A DNA stretch of 64,000 nt, taken from Isoetes taiwanensis (taxonomy: Eukaryota; Streptophyta; Lycopodiopsida; Isoetales; Isoetaceae). Numbering within the stretch: position 1 is the first letter of the stretch; the number at the start of each line of letters is the position of its first letter. This document shows positions 34,611-46,974 of the stretch, one piece after another. The notes beneath the pieces were generated by a model. It saw nothing but the letters and a program-made list of their open reading frames with translations. It was not told the DNA's origin and made no database searches. The DNA lies in assembly GCA_021234155.1 (NCBI GenBank), contig JAJEKV010000049.1, positions 8,652,036 to 8,716,035 of the forward strand. The letters are read 5' to 3'. Both the position numbers and the translations under genes were made by a program.

Positions 34611-35449
34611 TCTTAGAGAATTTCTCGTCGTTATAATCTATTCTTAATTAGCTGCATACCTTTTCATTCAACTAATAAAAATGATCCACTTAAGTCTATC
34701 ATGATTCTTGACATCGTTTTGATGATGTTCTTGCTTAGGTCTCAATACGTAGTCATTACATATTTATAAGTGGGAGATATAATTCCTTACATTTGGTCTA
34801 AAAAATGAAGACATAAATTTCAGAAGCCTAGATCTGTTTATATTTTTTATTTTAGTGTTTTCGCTCTAAAAACATTGATTAGAAGTTTTCTCTCTTTTTC
34901 CCATCTGTTTTGGTATAAGTTTATTTTTTGTTTTCAGCCTTGCCTCAAAAAGTATCAACATTTGAGTACAATGAGAAGCAATACAATCGGATGGGAAGAT
35001 TTTAATTATAATTGCATGTTGTGCAAATTTTAAATGGAACTCTCCTGTATAGTTTCAGAATTAGGTTATTACCTAGCATCTCTTATTTGAGGTTAAGGAG
35101 TGCGTTGTCCAATGCGGACATGTCAATCCATTATGAAGACCGACATTACTTGTCAAGTCTAAATATTTTACAAAGCGATCGATGAATTATTCTCACCCTA
35201 TGGCGATGGCATGCATGTGGTTCATATGTCTCTCCTCTAGGCATACCGGCCAGTTCAACTTGTAGCTCCTACAACAAGAGTGTTCTATCTTATAGACCAT
35301 CATCCCAAGACATTCCAGCCAAGGGTACTGAACAAGTATTTGCAACCGGTGAGGAACATCACTTCAGAGTAATGGGTTGGGTACAATACTTGCAACAACT
35401 CTATAATCCACTTGGGGTTGAAGCAGCCTCATAATCCCCTCATTACATA
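34611..35449. other. no gene recognised
   Basis: AT-rich sequence without recognisable coding potential or repeat structure. Confidence 0.4.
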
Positions 35450-37270
35450 GGTAGACGTTGCCAAGGGCCTACATTGTCTCCCCAGTAGCAAGGCGGCAGA
35501 TCTGGACAGTATGCAGGTAGAGCTGTTTAAATGGGTAGGGCTTATAGTCCTCATTCTAACGGCATTATTCAACAGGGCATTGTAGAAAGGCTTTCCCCCA
35601 CAGTGGACCATAGCAGGATTGTTCCCATATACAAGGTAGCTAACCCTCACTGTCCGGCCAATTACTGCATCATCGTGACTCTTTGCAAAACTATTGGCTA
35701 GTATTCTCGAACAATAGTTGAAAACATGGGCAAGGGAAGCAGAGGTACAGGCTCTCACTCAGGCAGGATTCGGCCCCGACACTCAATCACTGATCATATT
35801 TTCGCTCTTAGGACCTTGGCTCGAAATACAGGAATAGCTGGCAAGATATGTACTGCTGCTTTGTTGATTTTGCAAAAGCTTTTGACACTGTGCCTCTGGA
35901 CAAGTTATGGGATAGATTGAGGCAGTACAGACCCCTATGGATTTGCAAAATCCAATATACAGGCTGCACGAGCGATGCTTAGGCCGACGAACACCATCAT
36001 AAAAGCCTATCATTAGTAGTATCAGAGTCTGCCAAGGATGCCCAATCTTTCCAATGTTGTTTAGCCTGTATATTGATCAGTTGGAAGGTTGACTTGTTGA
36101 ACGCGAGGGAGCAAGACTCAACTCGTGCACTACATAATTAGGCACGATGTGGACCCCTTAGCCTACACCCCAGATGACATGTAGTCCCATTTGGACACCC
36201 TGGGTACTCTCTTCTAGTTTATGGCATGCGAGTCAACTTTGGCAACGGCTAAGGTGTTGGTATCTCATCCTCATGCCTGCCAAGGCCTTGCTGCTTCATT
36301 TACCAAGGCCAAAATTTGGAGGTGGCGCCCACCTATAAGTATTTGGGATTGGAGTCTTCCTTCTTCCCCGTAATGGGACATTTCCATCCGGTTGCATCTG
36401 ACAGCATGTTGAAAGCCATTGTATGACATGCAGAACAACGGTTACAAAGTGGAATTATATAACTGGGCCCATTAGTCGCAAGGGCCTTGGTAGAGTCTGT
36501 TCTCCTATACGGGGTCGAGGTTTGGGGTCTTATAATATCCCTCACTACTTTAAATGACCTGGAGCAGAAAGGCTTTCTAGCTGGGACACTTGGGGTAAAG
36601 TCCATAGTTCCATATCAGATCCTCTTATAGGAGATAGGTTTTTTATCTCTCCAAAGGGCCGACTGGACCGCCACACCATCTACTTTCAGAATGTAGCCAA
36701 TGTGGGCGATGCTCATCTTCCCAATCTTGCTTATGTAGCACTGGGTCCACAGTGCCTTTAAGCTTGATGGAAGGAAGAATGAGTTTAGTGGTTCTTTTGA
36801 TGGAATGTGCAGGAGCACAGGTGCATACAGCTAGAAATTGAGGAAGATCATCACCATTTGAGGCAGTACATTGATGCTTGCTTCTTGAATATGGACGCAC
36901 TAGAGAATGTTAAAATGGCCTGCCAGTAGCAAATTAATCCCATACTTGCACGAGGTCGACAATGTTACCTGCTTGCACATTATCCCATGAGAAAGTGCAG
37001 GCTGATAGCTTCCATTGCACATGTGCAGATCGCCTTCGGATTGAGACAAACAGATGGATTTAGGATTTGGGATGTCTGCAAGGACAGACTCTGTATTGAG
37101 GATGAATTCCATGTCTCCGACGTTCGACCATATTTATACATGCTATGTTGAGTTAGTCCCCCGTAACCAGTCGCTACATGTGCTGGTAGATACATCCTCA
37201 ATGGGGTTACTGAAATCATATCATCAAGATCAAGATTTGTACACGAAGATATGTCCTCCGGTACGGCATT
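35450..37270 (+). mobile_element. heavily decayed LINE, reverse transcriptase region
   Basis: On the plus strand the pieces read AADLDSMQVELFKWVG, GFPPTVDHSRIVPIYKVA, RPRHSITDHIFALRTLARN, CCFVDFAKAFDTVPLDKLWD (35854 onward), VRVCQGCPIFPMLFSLYID (about 36030), APTYKYLGLE and VESVLLYGVEVWGL. These are consecutive LINE RT motifs with many stops and shifts. The YADD motif is no longer legible. The family is related to the 18.4-21.5 kb LINE but clearly different and older. Confidence 0.8.
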
Positions 37271-38299
37271 AAAATGTATCTTACTATATCATTGTACAAT
37301 ATGCTTATTACTACTAAGGTTTTTCCCTCGAAAGACCTTTTTGGCAAAGGTTTTTAATCATGACAATAATACGCTTGTTGCCCTCTTTGTTTGGTCCCAT
37401 AGGCCACTTGGTCTTCGTGGATGATTAAAATACATTCAATTTATCATTTATTCAATAACAAGACTGACAGATTAGATGCGGGGTTCTCCACTTCTGCTAC
37501 CCTTCTCCCAAGATCTTTGAGGACATGGTCAAATATATCATACTAGAGGTGAGACTTTGGACTTGGAGACAATAATGCAGTCACATCGGAGCCCATACTG
37601 CTATTCCATAGTCTTAGGAGCTAGCTGACATCTGTCTTGGCAAGTTCTATCTGAGTACAATTATAGAAATACTAGGAGTAAGTATAACATTATCTATACC
37701 TCTATTTCTACTAGGGTACAACCATTCATGGAGAGGACGATGATTTAACAAGACAGGCACAACCCTAGTCGAGAACTCAGGTTGCCAGTCCCTCGAGCAT
37801 GACATCTTCTGATTAGTTAGAGCTATTCGATCTTGTCGGCAGACCAGACCTGCTCCTATGGTTTTAGGTCGAGGCTAGAATTAGTCAAAATAGTAGTCAA
37901 GCTCCTGAATAATTATCCGAGTGTGATATCGAGATCACATGTGGGTTGGCTTGGGAGATGAATAAGGTGCACAGGCCACTAAGCCAGGAGCGTATCGCTA
38001 AGTGCATCATAGCTAATATCTTAGCCAAGGATTTAACTATCATAGAGTTGTACTTTCCTATGCATGCAACACATCTTAGCTAATATTCATCACATAACAT
38101 CATGTGACACACAACGAGAGACACCAATCAACTAGTTACAAATTTATCGAGCAATGAGGTAGTATATTTGAAATGCATGTCAAGTTCCACGTTAGAATGG
38201 ACTATGGAGTCGGATGCTTTGACAAGGAGAGAAGCAACTAAAAAAAGGCCTATTGAGACATAAATTGGATTGAATTTTATCGTCCATGGAGATTAAAAG
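37271..38299. other. no gene recognised
   Basis: No coding or repeat signal that I can name. Part may be the tail of the decayed LINE that ends near 37270. Confidence 0.35.
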
Positions 38300-38960
38300 G
38301 TCTATAGCGCCCAAATACAAGAAAGAGTACGACACACCCTTTACTATCTAGGATTATATAACCCCCATCTTGAAGGGTTTTGGAGAGAAAAACCTTAACA
38401 ATAATAAGCTTGGGGATAAGTTGTACATTTGTACATTTGTACATGTCACTATATTGATCTAAAACATTTTTGAGCTCCCTTGTCTTGAACCTCCTTGATA
38501 TAGGATGTGCCATTACTGCAGGTGTCTGCAAGTGCATATGTAGCAATAGATTAGGTGTAATCAAGTTGACATATCATGTTCAAATAGCTTGGGCAAATCA
38601 GAAGTGTGTGGCATTCATCTTCAATGACTTGCATTTGACAATACTGACATACCATGTTTTTACACTCCTTGCGGATCCATATACCTATTTCAATCCTGAG
38701 ATGGTGTGCACCAGTGCTAATGGGCAATTATTTTATGCCTCGTCATTGACAAGTATGACAACATGTATTTCTATGGACCAAGGGCAAGTTTAGGATTAAT
38801 CTGGCTTTTGTACTGTGCTATCTTGACCATTTCATGGATTAAGGGTCAGTTTAGGATTAATCTGGCTTTTGTAATGTGCTATCTTGGCCATTTCTAAAGC
38901 ACTGCCATCCCAAAGCATACTAAAGAGGAATCTATCGAGATATTGATCCGATCAAATATG
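38300..38960 (-). mobile_element. LINE 3'-end relic with zinc-finger segment
   Basis: The minus strand at about 38730-38590 reads GAHHLRIEIGIWIRKECKNM and then CQYCQMQVIEDECHTLLIC, the C-terminal zinc-finger region of plant LINEs (compare CKICGAGDVEDEAHIFLHC in the 18.5-kb LINE). No RT is found next to it, consistent with severe 5' truncation. A short direct duplication (GGATTAATCTGGCTTTTGTA, twice) lies at about 38792-38875. Confidence 0.65.
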
Positions 38961-39160
38961 ATCTTCATTTCTGGAGGACCAACCTGCATGTTTCTCCTTC
39001 CAATAGGCTTTAGGATGTTGCAGGCGAATGGCCATCATGTACGTGAAATTTAAAAGTTGGGTGTCTTCCATGTTTACCACCTTCTAACAATAGAGTATAT
39101 GACGTTCCCAACGAGTATGATATGAAGGTAAGAATCATGTCTTTTGTAGGAGAATTAGAT

Positions 39161-39481
39161 GGGTAAAAGCATGTTAGGGTGTACCACTTTTGGAACCTGC
39201 AAAAGTACATACACTAGGTACTTCAGAACTGGGTACTTTCTCACTTTTATTTTCATTAAAACTAGTACAAATATCCAAAATAAAAGTCAAGGACGCATTA
39301 ATATTCAAAGTTAAGATAAAGATAATGCTACCGGAGACCAAAATATATATAAAAGTTCTAGAATGTACCTTTTATTGGGATATTACACAAGTACCCAGTA
39401 CCCAGTCCTGGGTACCTTTTTAGGTACTTTTTTGGTCACTAAATAATACTTTTTAAGGGACACCCTAACATGCTTTTACCC
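39161..39481. mobile_element. MITE-like element with 22-bp perfect terminal inverted repeats
   Basis: GGGTAAAAGCATGTTAGGGT plus GT at 39161-39182 is the exact reverse complement of 39460-39481. The 321-bp body has no coding capacity and contains several GGTAC/GTACC motifs. AGAT flanks both sides and may be a 4-bp target-site duplication, although this is short. Size and ends fit a miniature inverted-repeat DNA transposon. Confidence 0.75.
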
Positions 39482-39988
39482 AGATAAACAATGTTTAAAT
39501 TGAAACGCACTTATTTAAGAAGTGTGTTTGAAAGATTCCTCCTGAAAATTTACAAAATTCTAAAATACCCCTAAAAGGACTCTGTTACTATCTTTAGTCT
39601 AAAGATTTATAAAATTGCTCATGAAAACAGACATTTTAGGAAGACTTAACGTTAAGGAGAAGAACAAAAAAGAAAAATATCTCATTTTAGAGGGGGGAAA
39701 GGACCACTACGAAAGCCAAAGATTTATTATGGGGCAAACTCATATGAAAAAATTAGACGCTTTTGTATCTTATCCCTTAAAACATTTATATTGGCTGTTA
39801 TAGAAGACAAAAAAATTGTTATTTCACAACCATTCTGGCTAAACGTCCTAATTGACCTTAAAAGACATTGGGAGACAGTTGAAGAAACTGCTTAAATGAC
39901 AAATTATTGTTTTTGCATCATATGGTATTACAAATGGTAATACATCCACGAAATCATGCAGTTAGCTGAAGTTCCAATTGACGATGCC
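39482..39988. other. no gene recognised
   Basis: AT-rich sequence with no gene or repeat that I can support. Confidence 0.4.
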
Positions 39989-40759
39989 GTATAAATTTAT
40001 ACCGAGGAAACAAAAGTTGAAGTAGTGAAGCTTTGTGATTACATGGCCTTCTTTGTTGTTCTCGGAGATGTATTCATACACGTCTTTGAGCTTGCACAAT
40101 ACTAATCCACAATACTGAGAAAACTCTTGCGGTATAAATTTATACCGTTTGGGTCCTCTTTGCTACATATTCTAAACGAGGTGCACTCTGGACTACCACA
40201 ATCGTTGGATTCGTCGATCCTACGACCCAGATCGTATGTTGGGATCGTTTCGCTTATAGTCATTTATGATTGGAGGCGCCTATGATTTTGAAATATGAAA
40301 TACGATTTCCTCTAAGGTTTTGAGGGAATATCGAACCTCTATACGTGTTTGCCTAAGATTTTAGAATATGAAATACGGGGGCTCGAACCTCTACCAAAAT
40401 AACTCAATGCTCTAATAAGACTACTTTAACCAATATACCCAGTGAGTTAATGTGATTATTTTTTATCTTGAATCTATGTTTTTTTTTTATAACAAGTTAT
40501 TCAATTTTTTGGGGATGTATGGTCTATGGTTTCAGGAATTGTTATTTTTACATCCATATCAAATCCCCCTGAAACCCCCTGTTATTTTGCTACATATTAC
40601 CGCTCGAGTCCTTTTGCTGTATAAATTTATACCGCTCGAGTTCTTTTGTTGTATAAATCTATACCGCTTGAGTCCTCTTGCGGTATAAATTTATACCGTG
40701 CGAACTCTCTAGCATACTATGTCCACACATTACTATCTATTGAGGTATAAATTTATACC
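39989..40759. repeat. six GTATAAATTTATAC palindromes, partly in a 32-bp tandem array
   Basis: The palindrome GTATAAATTTATAC, often extended to GGTATAAATTTATACC, occurs at 39989-40002, 40131-40146, 40619-40632, 40682-40697 and 40744-40759, with a one-base variant at 40651-40664. Between about 40598 and 40700 it sits in a 32-bp unit with CCGCTCGAGTCCTTTTG, repeated about three times. Each palindrome contains TATAAAT on both strands. Confidence 0.85.
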
Positions 40760-41129
40760 ATCTTGAAATTTATTTGGAAGAAACTAAGGACTATAGAGAA
40801 CAAATAAATTACAAATTTTAAAAAAGTCCAGGTTGGATACATATGTCGCCGTCGTGGTATACAGAAGTCTATAGCAAGCTGAAGGAGCAAATAAGAGCAA
40901 GTGCATAAAGCAAAGAGCAAGCATCTTCGACTTCAATTCGCGTGTGAGGCATACTTTAAGGTGAAAATATTTGCTTCATTGAGGCAATATCAAAATGTGT
41001 TGCATTTTTGGCAATTTTGTTCATAATTTTGTAGTGCATTCATAAACTTTGAACAAATACGTTTTTGGGCACTCTTATGCGGTTGCTGTTTTTTTTTCAA
41101 TGTCTATTTTGTTTTGTCCTTAAAAAATA

Positions 41130-41400
41130 TTACTATTTCTCAAACCAAACTAGGGGGCCAAAAAATGGTACCAAACAATTTGGAATGGAAGCTGAGTTCA
41201 AATTCCCCTCCAAAAATGGTGCCTAAAATATTCAAATTGTCACACTTGTCACAAATATACCAAGAAAAGGGCGCTTTTTGGGGAGATTTTAGGGAATCTT
41301 TCAAAGATTCCTTTTAAAGTGCGTTTGGAGCAAATTAGTGCGTTTCAATTTAAACTTTGTTGATATGGAGAGGAAAATAGGAGGCAAACACTAAATGATG
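41130..41400. repeat. third relative of the 7.3/11.4-kb repeat
   Basis: GGGAATCTTTCAAAGATTCC, then GTGCGTTTGGAGCAAATTAG and AAACTTTGTTGATATGGAG, matches the order of blocks in 11400-11465 and in the reverse complement of 7320-7400. It is non-coding. Confidence 0.45.
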
Positions 41401-44400
41401 TTTACGGTGGCGGCAGTGGCTGCCTATTCGTTATAGACTCTGGTGCCACAGAGAAGGCTGGAAGAGCAGCATCAGCTGCGATTGCGCCTTCAAATCCAAA
41501 GCAACAGCTTCAACTACATGTCTCTCCTTTGTTTTTCTAAGAGCGTTTGCTGGGTGTGCAGTCTAAGGTATGGCCGATGCCTTGGTATTCTTGCTCTGTT
41601 GTATGGCTTTGACATGGTAAGGAGTCATTTTATGGTCTTGCGAGTGTGAATATGGTTTGAAGGCAGTGCCAACTAGCAGATAGCGATGCCATTCATGGTT
41701 TTTGGATAGCGTAGATCTCTGCAACAACATGATCTTGGTCTTTTTGGTAATGGTTAGGGATCTTAAACAGTTCGAAAGCATAATCTTTCAGCTCAAGTGC
41801 TTAATAAAGTGTCGCAAGGCTTCTTTATTATGTGCTCTTATATAATTATTTTTGAGCCCCATAAATAGCTAGAGGAAAACCACTTAGATTCTTATGTATT
41901 CCGGAGGGATGTGGCTACACTAGCCTATTTCACTTGGAATGCATAAGGGCTTCGGAATTTCTTTGTTGGTAACCATCCCTAGTCCTAGTAGGGAAGATCA
42001 GATGCTACAAGATGGTGCAAAAATGGGCAGATTGAACAATAAAGAGGCTTCAAATAAATCTGGGGGAGGAGTTAAAGTTGGAACAGTAAAGAGATAGCCT
42101 ATACTAGGCAAGTGAGGATGTTTACAGTGAGTGAGCAGACAACCCCATTTCAGTAGGATTGGATGTTCGACATAGTGGAAAGATTGTGTAGTAGCTCATG
42201 AAGGATGATAGTGCAAATCAAGATAATGCATGGGATGAAGTCTGCTCACTTGAGCCCTCGTGTCATAGCAAGGACTTAGGCTCTGGATGGTGATTTTCGT
42301 TTGATTTGGTTGTGATTGCTTATCTGTTTGGACACCCAAGTGGTAGGGTGGATTGAAATGCTAATAGCGTGCAAGAAAAATAAAGGATGCTCCTTTGGTA
42401 CGTGCTCTTAGTATGACAAAGTAGGAGCTTATAGAGGCAGGTCTGCTTTAGTACTAGCAGCAGCATAGAAGATATAGAGCGTCAGTTATTCTAGTACATA
42501 GTTTGTTAATTCTTCACCACCCTCCCTTTGGGGGTAGTTTCAATACTTCTTATATAGTCTATATAAGAGGCCCAAATAAGATTTTGTACCATTTTCTTAT
42601 TGATAAAATATAAATATATTGCTCTTGGAAAAAAGCAAAAAAAGAAGGAATATGGAACCGTGGACTTGACTTTAAGAGCCCAGTGAGAAAGGATCTTTAA
42701 GCATTCCAAATCCTCCCAAATCATGTATAAATGGAATACAAATATATACATGTCATGGCTGATGACAACCCTGACCCATTCAACCTATTTTCAAAGTGTG
42801 CACAGGAGGGGCGGGTAGAGGCAGGCATCTCCATATATAATGCACTATGTTCCATGTTGTTGATGATGATGATAGATGGACCACCCTTCGAGGTGGTGTG
42901 TTCGTGGCTATGCGCTACTTATAGATGTGCTTCCACATTATAGGTTATCCTAGAGAAGGCATGGGCAAATGACACCTTTGTCTCCTTCACTTAAACACTT
43001 GACCATTACAAGTGGTTCGGGTTAGGGCGTAGGACTTCTTTGACAATGGTGCATTGTAGGAGAGGGGAATTTCATGTATTTATACAATTCTGTGATGGCC
43101 CTAGTAGGCTGGTAGTATTATGATTATGTATTTTGGGTTAGTGTGCCAAAAATATATACAAGGTATGTGTTAAATTTATACAAAATCCATGATCAAAGCA
43201 AAAGGCATAGGTTTTAGTAAGGGTTTCTAGAGGGAGGCAAAAGGAGCAATTTCTGAGTAATTTTGGTGGTCGAACTTTGGAGCATCATATCTCGGTGATC
43301 AGAGATCCTTTTTAGGTGATCGTTCTTTTGCTAAAAAGTTTTTTGAATAAGCTTTCCGGATTGGGTCTGATTGCCAAGAGGGATGCTGGCAAGTTTCCTG
43401 GATGCCCTAATCTTCAATAAAGATCAGGAGATCACATCACCAAATTAGCTTCTTCAGTTGGTACTTGGAAGGCTAAAAAAATTCAGGCTAGTGGAGAGTG
43501 AAGAAGATGTAAAGATGGAAATATGGGGCACCTATCTAAATCTTCTAGATTGGAAAAGAGAATAGTGCAAGGAGGAACCATGTAGCTATCTTCATCTCAT
43601 ATTTGCAGATGATTGCACCCCTGCCATGTGCTGTATTATTCTCCTAAAGTAAATAAAGTATATTTTTTATCCCCCCCCCAAAAAAAAATTATTATGGGCT
43701 CTGCTATCAGCACTTCATCCTTCATCAAATCTCTAACATGGGAGAGAGGTGGACGAAAGTGGAACCCTAACCTTATTGCATTTAACTTGTTAGCCTTGTC
43801 AGTAACACTCATGTCTTCTAAAAGGCTTTTGATCCTCGTTCCAACTTCTTTCTCTCCAAAAGCAGTTACCATGTAAGTAAGGCATCTCTTTTGCATAGTC
43901 TGACTAAGGAAGGTGATTTCTCTTTCTTTCTTTCTTTTTCCTTATGCGTGCACATTGAGAGATTGTAGGTGCCAGGCAACCATTGTCATTTCCATCTATA
44001 AAGATGCCTTATCTGGCATCTGCCTATGTGGAGGGCTTCAGGCATTTTCATTAGTCAACTAGAAAATATAGGATCTATGAACGGCATGCCAGTGGGAACT
44101 ATTTTGGAGAGCTACCCGACACTTTAGGCTTGTGCCATAATGCAATGGTTCTATTCAACATGAATAGAATCATCATTCTTGGGAAAGGGACGCCTTATTT
44201 GGCTCAGGCCTCTTTTGGCTCTTTCTCCCCTATATATGTTATGTTCTCTCTCTCGATACTCATCAGCGTTCTTTTTGAGCTGGATCTTTGATTCTTGGTG
44301 TCAGTTTCTTTTCTGCTTATCCCTAGTTTGTTCTTAGTTTTCCTAGTTAGCTGTTTGTTGCTCTATTCTTGTTTTTGAGCATCAAACCTTTCAAGCTTTT

Positions 44401-44469
44401 CTCCGGGCCCTTTTTCCTCTGAATCCGGTCGAAATTGCCATTCTGATTTTTTCACAGGTTTTTTGCTCC
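41401..44469. other. no gene recognised
   Basis: About 3 kb without a supportable gene. Open frames are short and composition is AT-rich. Simple sequences include a C/A run at about 43670-43688 and a TTTC run at about 43920-43945. Confidence 0.4.
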
Positions 44470-44935
44470 CAACCATAGTTGAATTTTATATCACTAGAAA
44501 GCCCATTGGATAAGCTTCTCATCCATCCAAAAATAGTCTGAATACGATATTCTGAGAGGGAGATATGCGAAAAAGCATTATGCCGAGCTTTTTCTGGCCA
44601 GAATCATTATTCTGCATTTTTGACGGCATTTTTTCTATCCAAATTATTCGATTTCTATGTTTCTATAAAGCTCAATGGATAAGCTTTTTATCCCTCCAAA
44701 GATTTCTTGAATCCGATGTCCTGGAAGGGAGATATGGGAAATTGTGAATTTGTATTCTGGAAGGCCGAGCTCTCTCTGGCCGAAATCGTGAATCTGTATT
44801 TTTCATAGCCTTACTATCATCCAATAGCTCGAATTCTTATATCTTTGGAAAGCTCTCTAGATAAGCTTTCCAAAGATTTACGAATCGTAGAAATCCAATA
44901 CTCTGGATGAAAGATATGATCAAAAGCATTTTGGC
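44470..44935. repeat. about three degenerate ~150-190-bp tandem units
   Basis: Each unit contains GAAAGC, then a block like GGATAAGCTTTTTATCCCTC, CCAAAGATTT, an AATCCGAT...CTGG block with GGGAGATATG, and GCCGAGC...TCTGGCC. The units differ by many substitutions and small indels. They lie just upstream of a gypsy chromodomain fragment and may be an older local amplification. No coding role is seen. Confidence 0.6.
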
Positions 44936-45016
44936 GAGCGGGACCTTTTCAGATAACCGAAAGGTTAGGTTCTCAGGCTTACCGATTGAATCTACCCGCA
45001 CATTAATAGATCCATA

Positions 45017-45290
45017 AAGTTTTCCACGTAAGTCTTCTCAAGAAGCATAATCCTGATCCAGAAGAGATTCTTGACACACCAACACTTCTGGAGATGACCG
45101 AGGATCAGCTGGAGATTGTGCCTAAAGCTCTCCTTGATCGCGCGTATAAGCAAACCCGCCGAACTCAAATCTTGCAATACTTGGTTAAGTGAAAACAGTT
45201 ACCCACAGAAGATGCAACATGGGTTCTTAAAGCGGATTTGGATAAGACTTACCCGGACTTTATGAAAGAATGCCAGGGTCAAACCATTCA
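45017..45290 (+). pseudogene. chromovirus integrase C-terminus with chromodomain
   Basis: The plus strand reads VFHVSLLKKHNPDPEEIL, the usual end of a Ty3/gypsy integrase, and then LLDRAYKQTRRTQILQYLVK, a TGA at 45190-45192 where Trp is expected, and KQLPTEDATWVLKADL...YPDF. The YLVKW-x-LP-x-x-x-ATW pattern is the chromodomain found at the C-terminus of chromoviruses, known to help target integration. Only this end survives. An LTR follows 144 bp downstream, as expected. Confidence 0.8.
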
Positions 45291-45433
45291 AGATGCGATC
45301 ATCCCCAACCCTAACAGTAAGCATTGTGTTATGGGTCCCACAGGGATCATATGAGAGAGATCCGACAGGGATCATTTTAGGGGTTGGGTTACATGGTGGG
45401 GAACTGGGCATGTAGGCATTCATGATAGGACGC

Positions 45434-46760
45434 TGTAACATTCCCCTAGAATATACGATATAAATACGTATATCCTAGGCCCACGTCACTATGCAAATCT
45501 ACAATAGTAGACTTGTATGCACCAAGTGTGGGGGCATGGCAAGTTATTTACATACCTTAGCCAACCTTAGGAGGTGGCCCATTTCCACGTGGCTTCACTC
45601 TATAGGTGACCTGCCACATGGACGCACCCTATTGGAGCCAAGTGACCCTCATGTGAACCCTAACACATAAAAGGCCAAACCCTAAACCTAGACCACTTTT
45701 AGCTCCACCAACTTCCGATCCACCAATTCGTGCCCATTGCTCTGATTCGAGGATCGTCTTCGACAGTCGAGGTTGCAGTAGCAGTCCGAAAGCACAAGTG
45801 TAGCAGAAGAGGGTCATCTACTCGAACCACCTGCTAGAGATGGAGAACAAGGGAGCCGGCGGCAGCTCGTCAGAGCAGGTACTTCGAGTAGACTTCAAGG
45901 AGTTGCATATTGTGTCCTAGTAGAGCCATTCTAGAACCTATAGTTCTGAGCATGAACCCTAATCAATGAACCCTAACTATAAGTTAGATGTATGTGATTA
46001 GGATCAGTTGTTATTCTTGTTATTTATCATGTTATGTTGATATATGATGATGGTTGATCTTATGTTTGCACCTCTTGTGTATTGGGAAGGGGGGTAGAGA
46101 CCTAGTAGCCATTATTTAGATGATACTAGTTTAGACCCATTAGTTCCCATTATTATGCGGCTTGTGCATAGAGCCCACCTGGCTACGGAGGCTATGGAGT
46201 GACTGAGCACCACACAACGGGGTCAGTGGCAAAGTGGAGGGAGGACCCTGCTGAGCGCGGCTACTGGGGTCCCATAGCGGGCTAGGCTCATAATCGGTCA
46301 CTTCGTGTGGGCCGGGTATGGGTCCGACACTTCCTGGGTCAATGGTGTCGCCCTCACTCTCAAGAGTTGCAAGTGTCAGCTTGGCTCTTGTTTTGGGGAG
46401 TTCAGTTGGGTACGCACGTGTATCGCCATGATCCTCTAGCTGCCCATGGAGCCACTGCACTTCGGGAGGGGGAGATGCAACCCTTCCTACCTCATCAGAC
46501 TGGGGAGATGCAACCCAGAGTAGTCTCGTTGGGTGATACCATGGGATTACGTCTCCGGCAGGTTAGAGTCACGACAGAGCCTGATTTAGCCTATCTGCAA
46601 AGTATGCACAGGAGGGGCGGATGGAGTGGTCAACCCTAGCCATTGTCTATTGCTAGCCCAAGTCATTGCCATAACTCTGTCTGTTCTATCTGGAGGGCCC
46701 CAGCCATCAGTCGACTCCCTCTTGAGTCTGAGCCTTGAGTAGGAGCCTCTATTTGATGTA
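45434..46760 (+). mobile_element. 3' LTR of a chromovirus-type gypsy element
   Basis: It starts TGTAACATTCCCCTAGAATA immediately downstream of a chromodomain-type pol end, and aligns by eye with the inverted copy at 15367-14275. The far end is uncertain; similarity persists at least to GAGTAGGAGC near 46755. The open frame at 46307-46639 is LTR sequence shared with the other copy and should not be called a gene. A TGTATTCGATGTATCTGATG microsatellite follows. Confidence 0.62.
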
Positions 46761-46974
46761 TTCGATGTATCTGATGTATTGTTGTATTCGGTGACATGGG
46801 TGGATGGATTATCACTACTCTTATTATTGCTAGTGCTTATGTTTATATGTTTTGCTTCCGATGATATAGGGACCCCTAGAGGACGAGACAGAATGACACC
46901 TCTGTGTCCTCTACTCGACAGCATATCTTTTTCTAGAATAACCAACATCAAACATTGCAAAATAACTAGCATCA

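Noticed and set aside
40380-40400. GGGCTCGAACCTCTACC as a pol III B box
   Set aside because: No A box or SINE body accompanies it.
46307-46639. 110-codon plus-strand open frame
   Set aside because: It is the same LTR sequence as the 14.4-kb frame, so not an independent gene.
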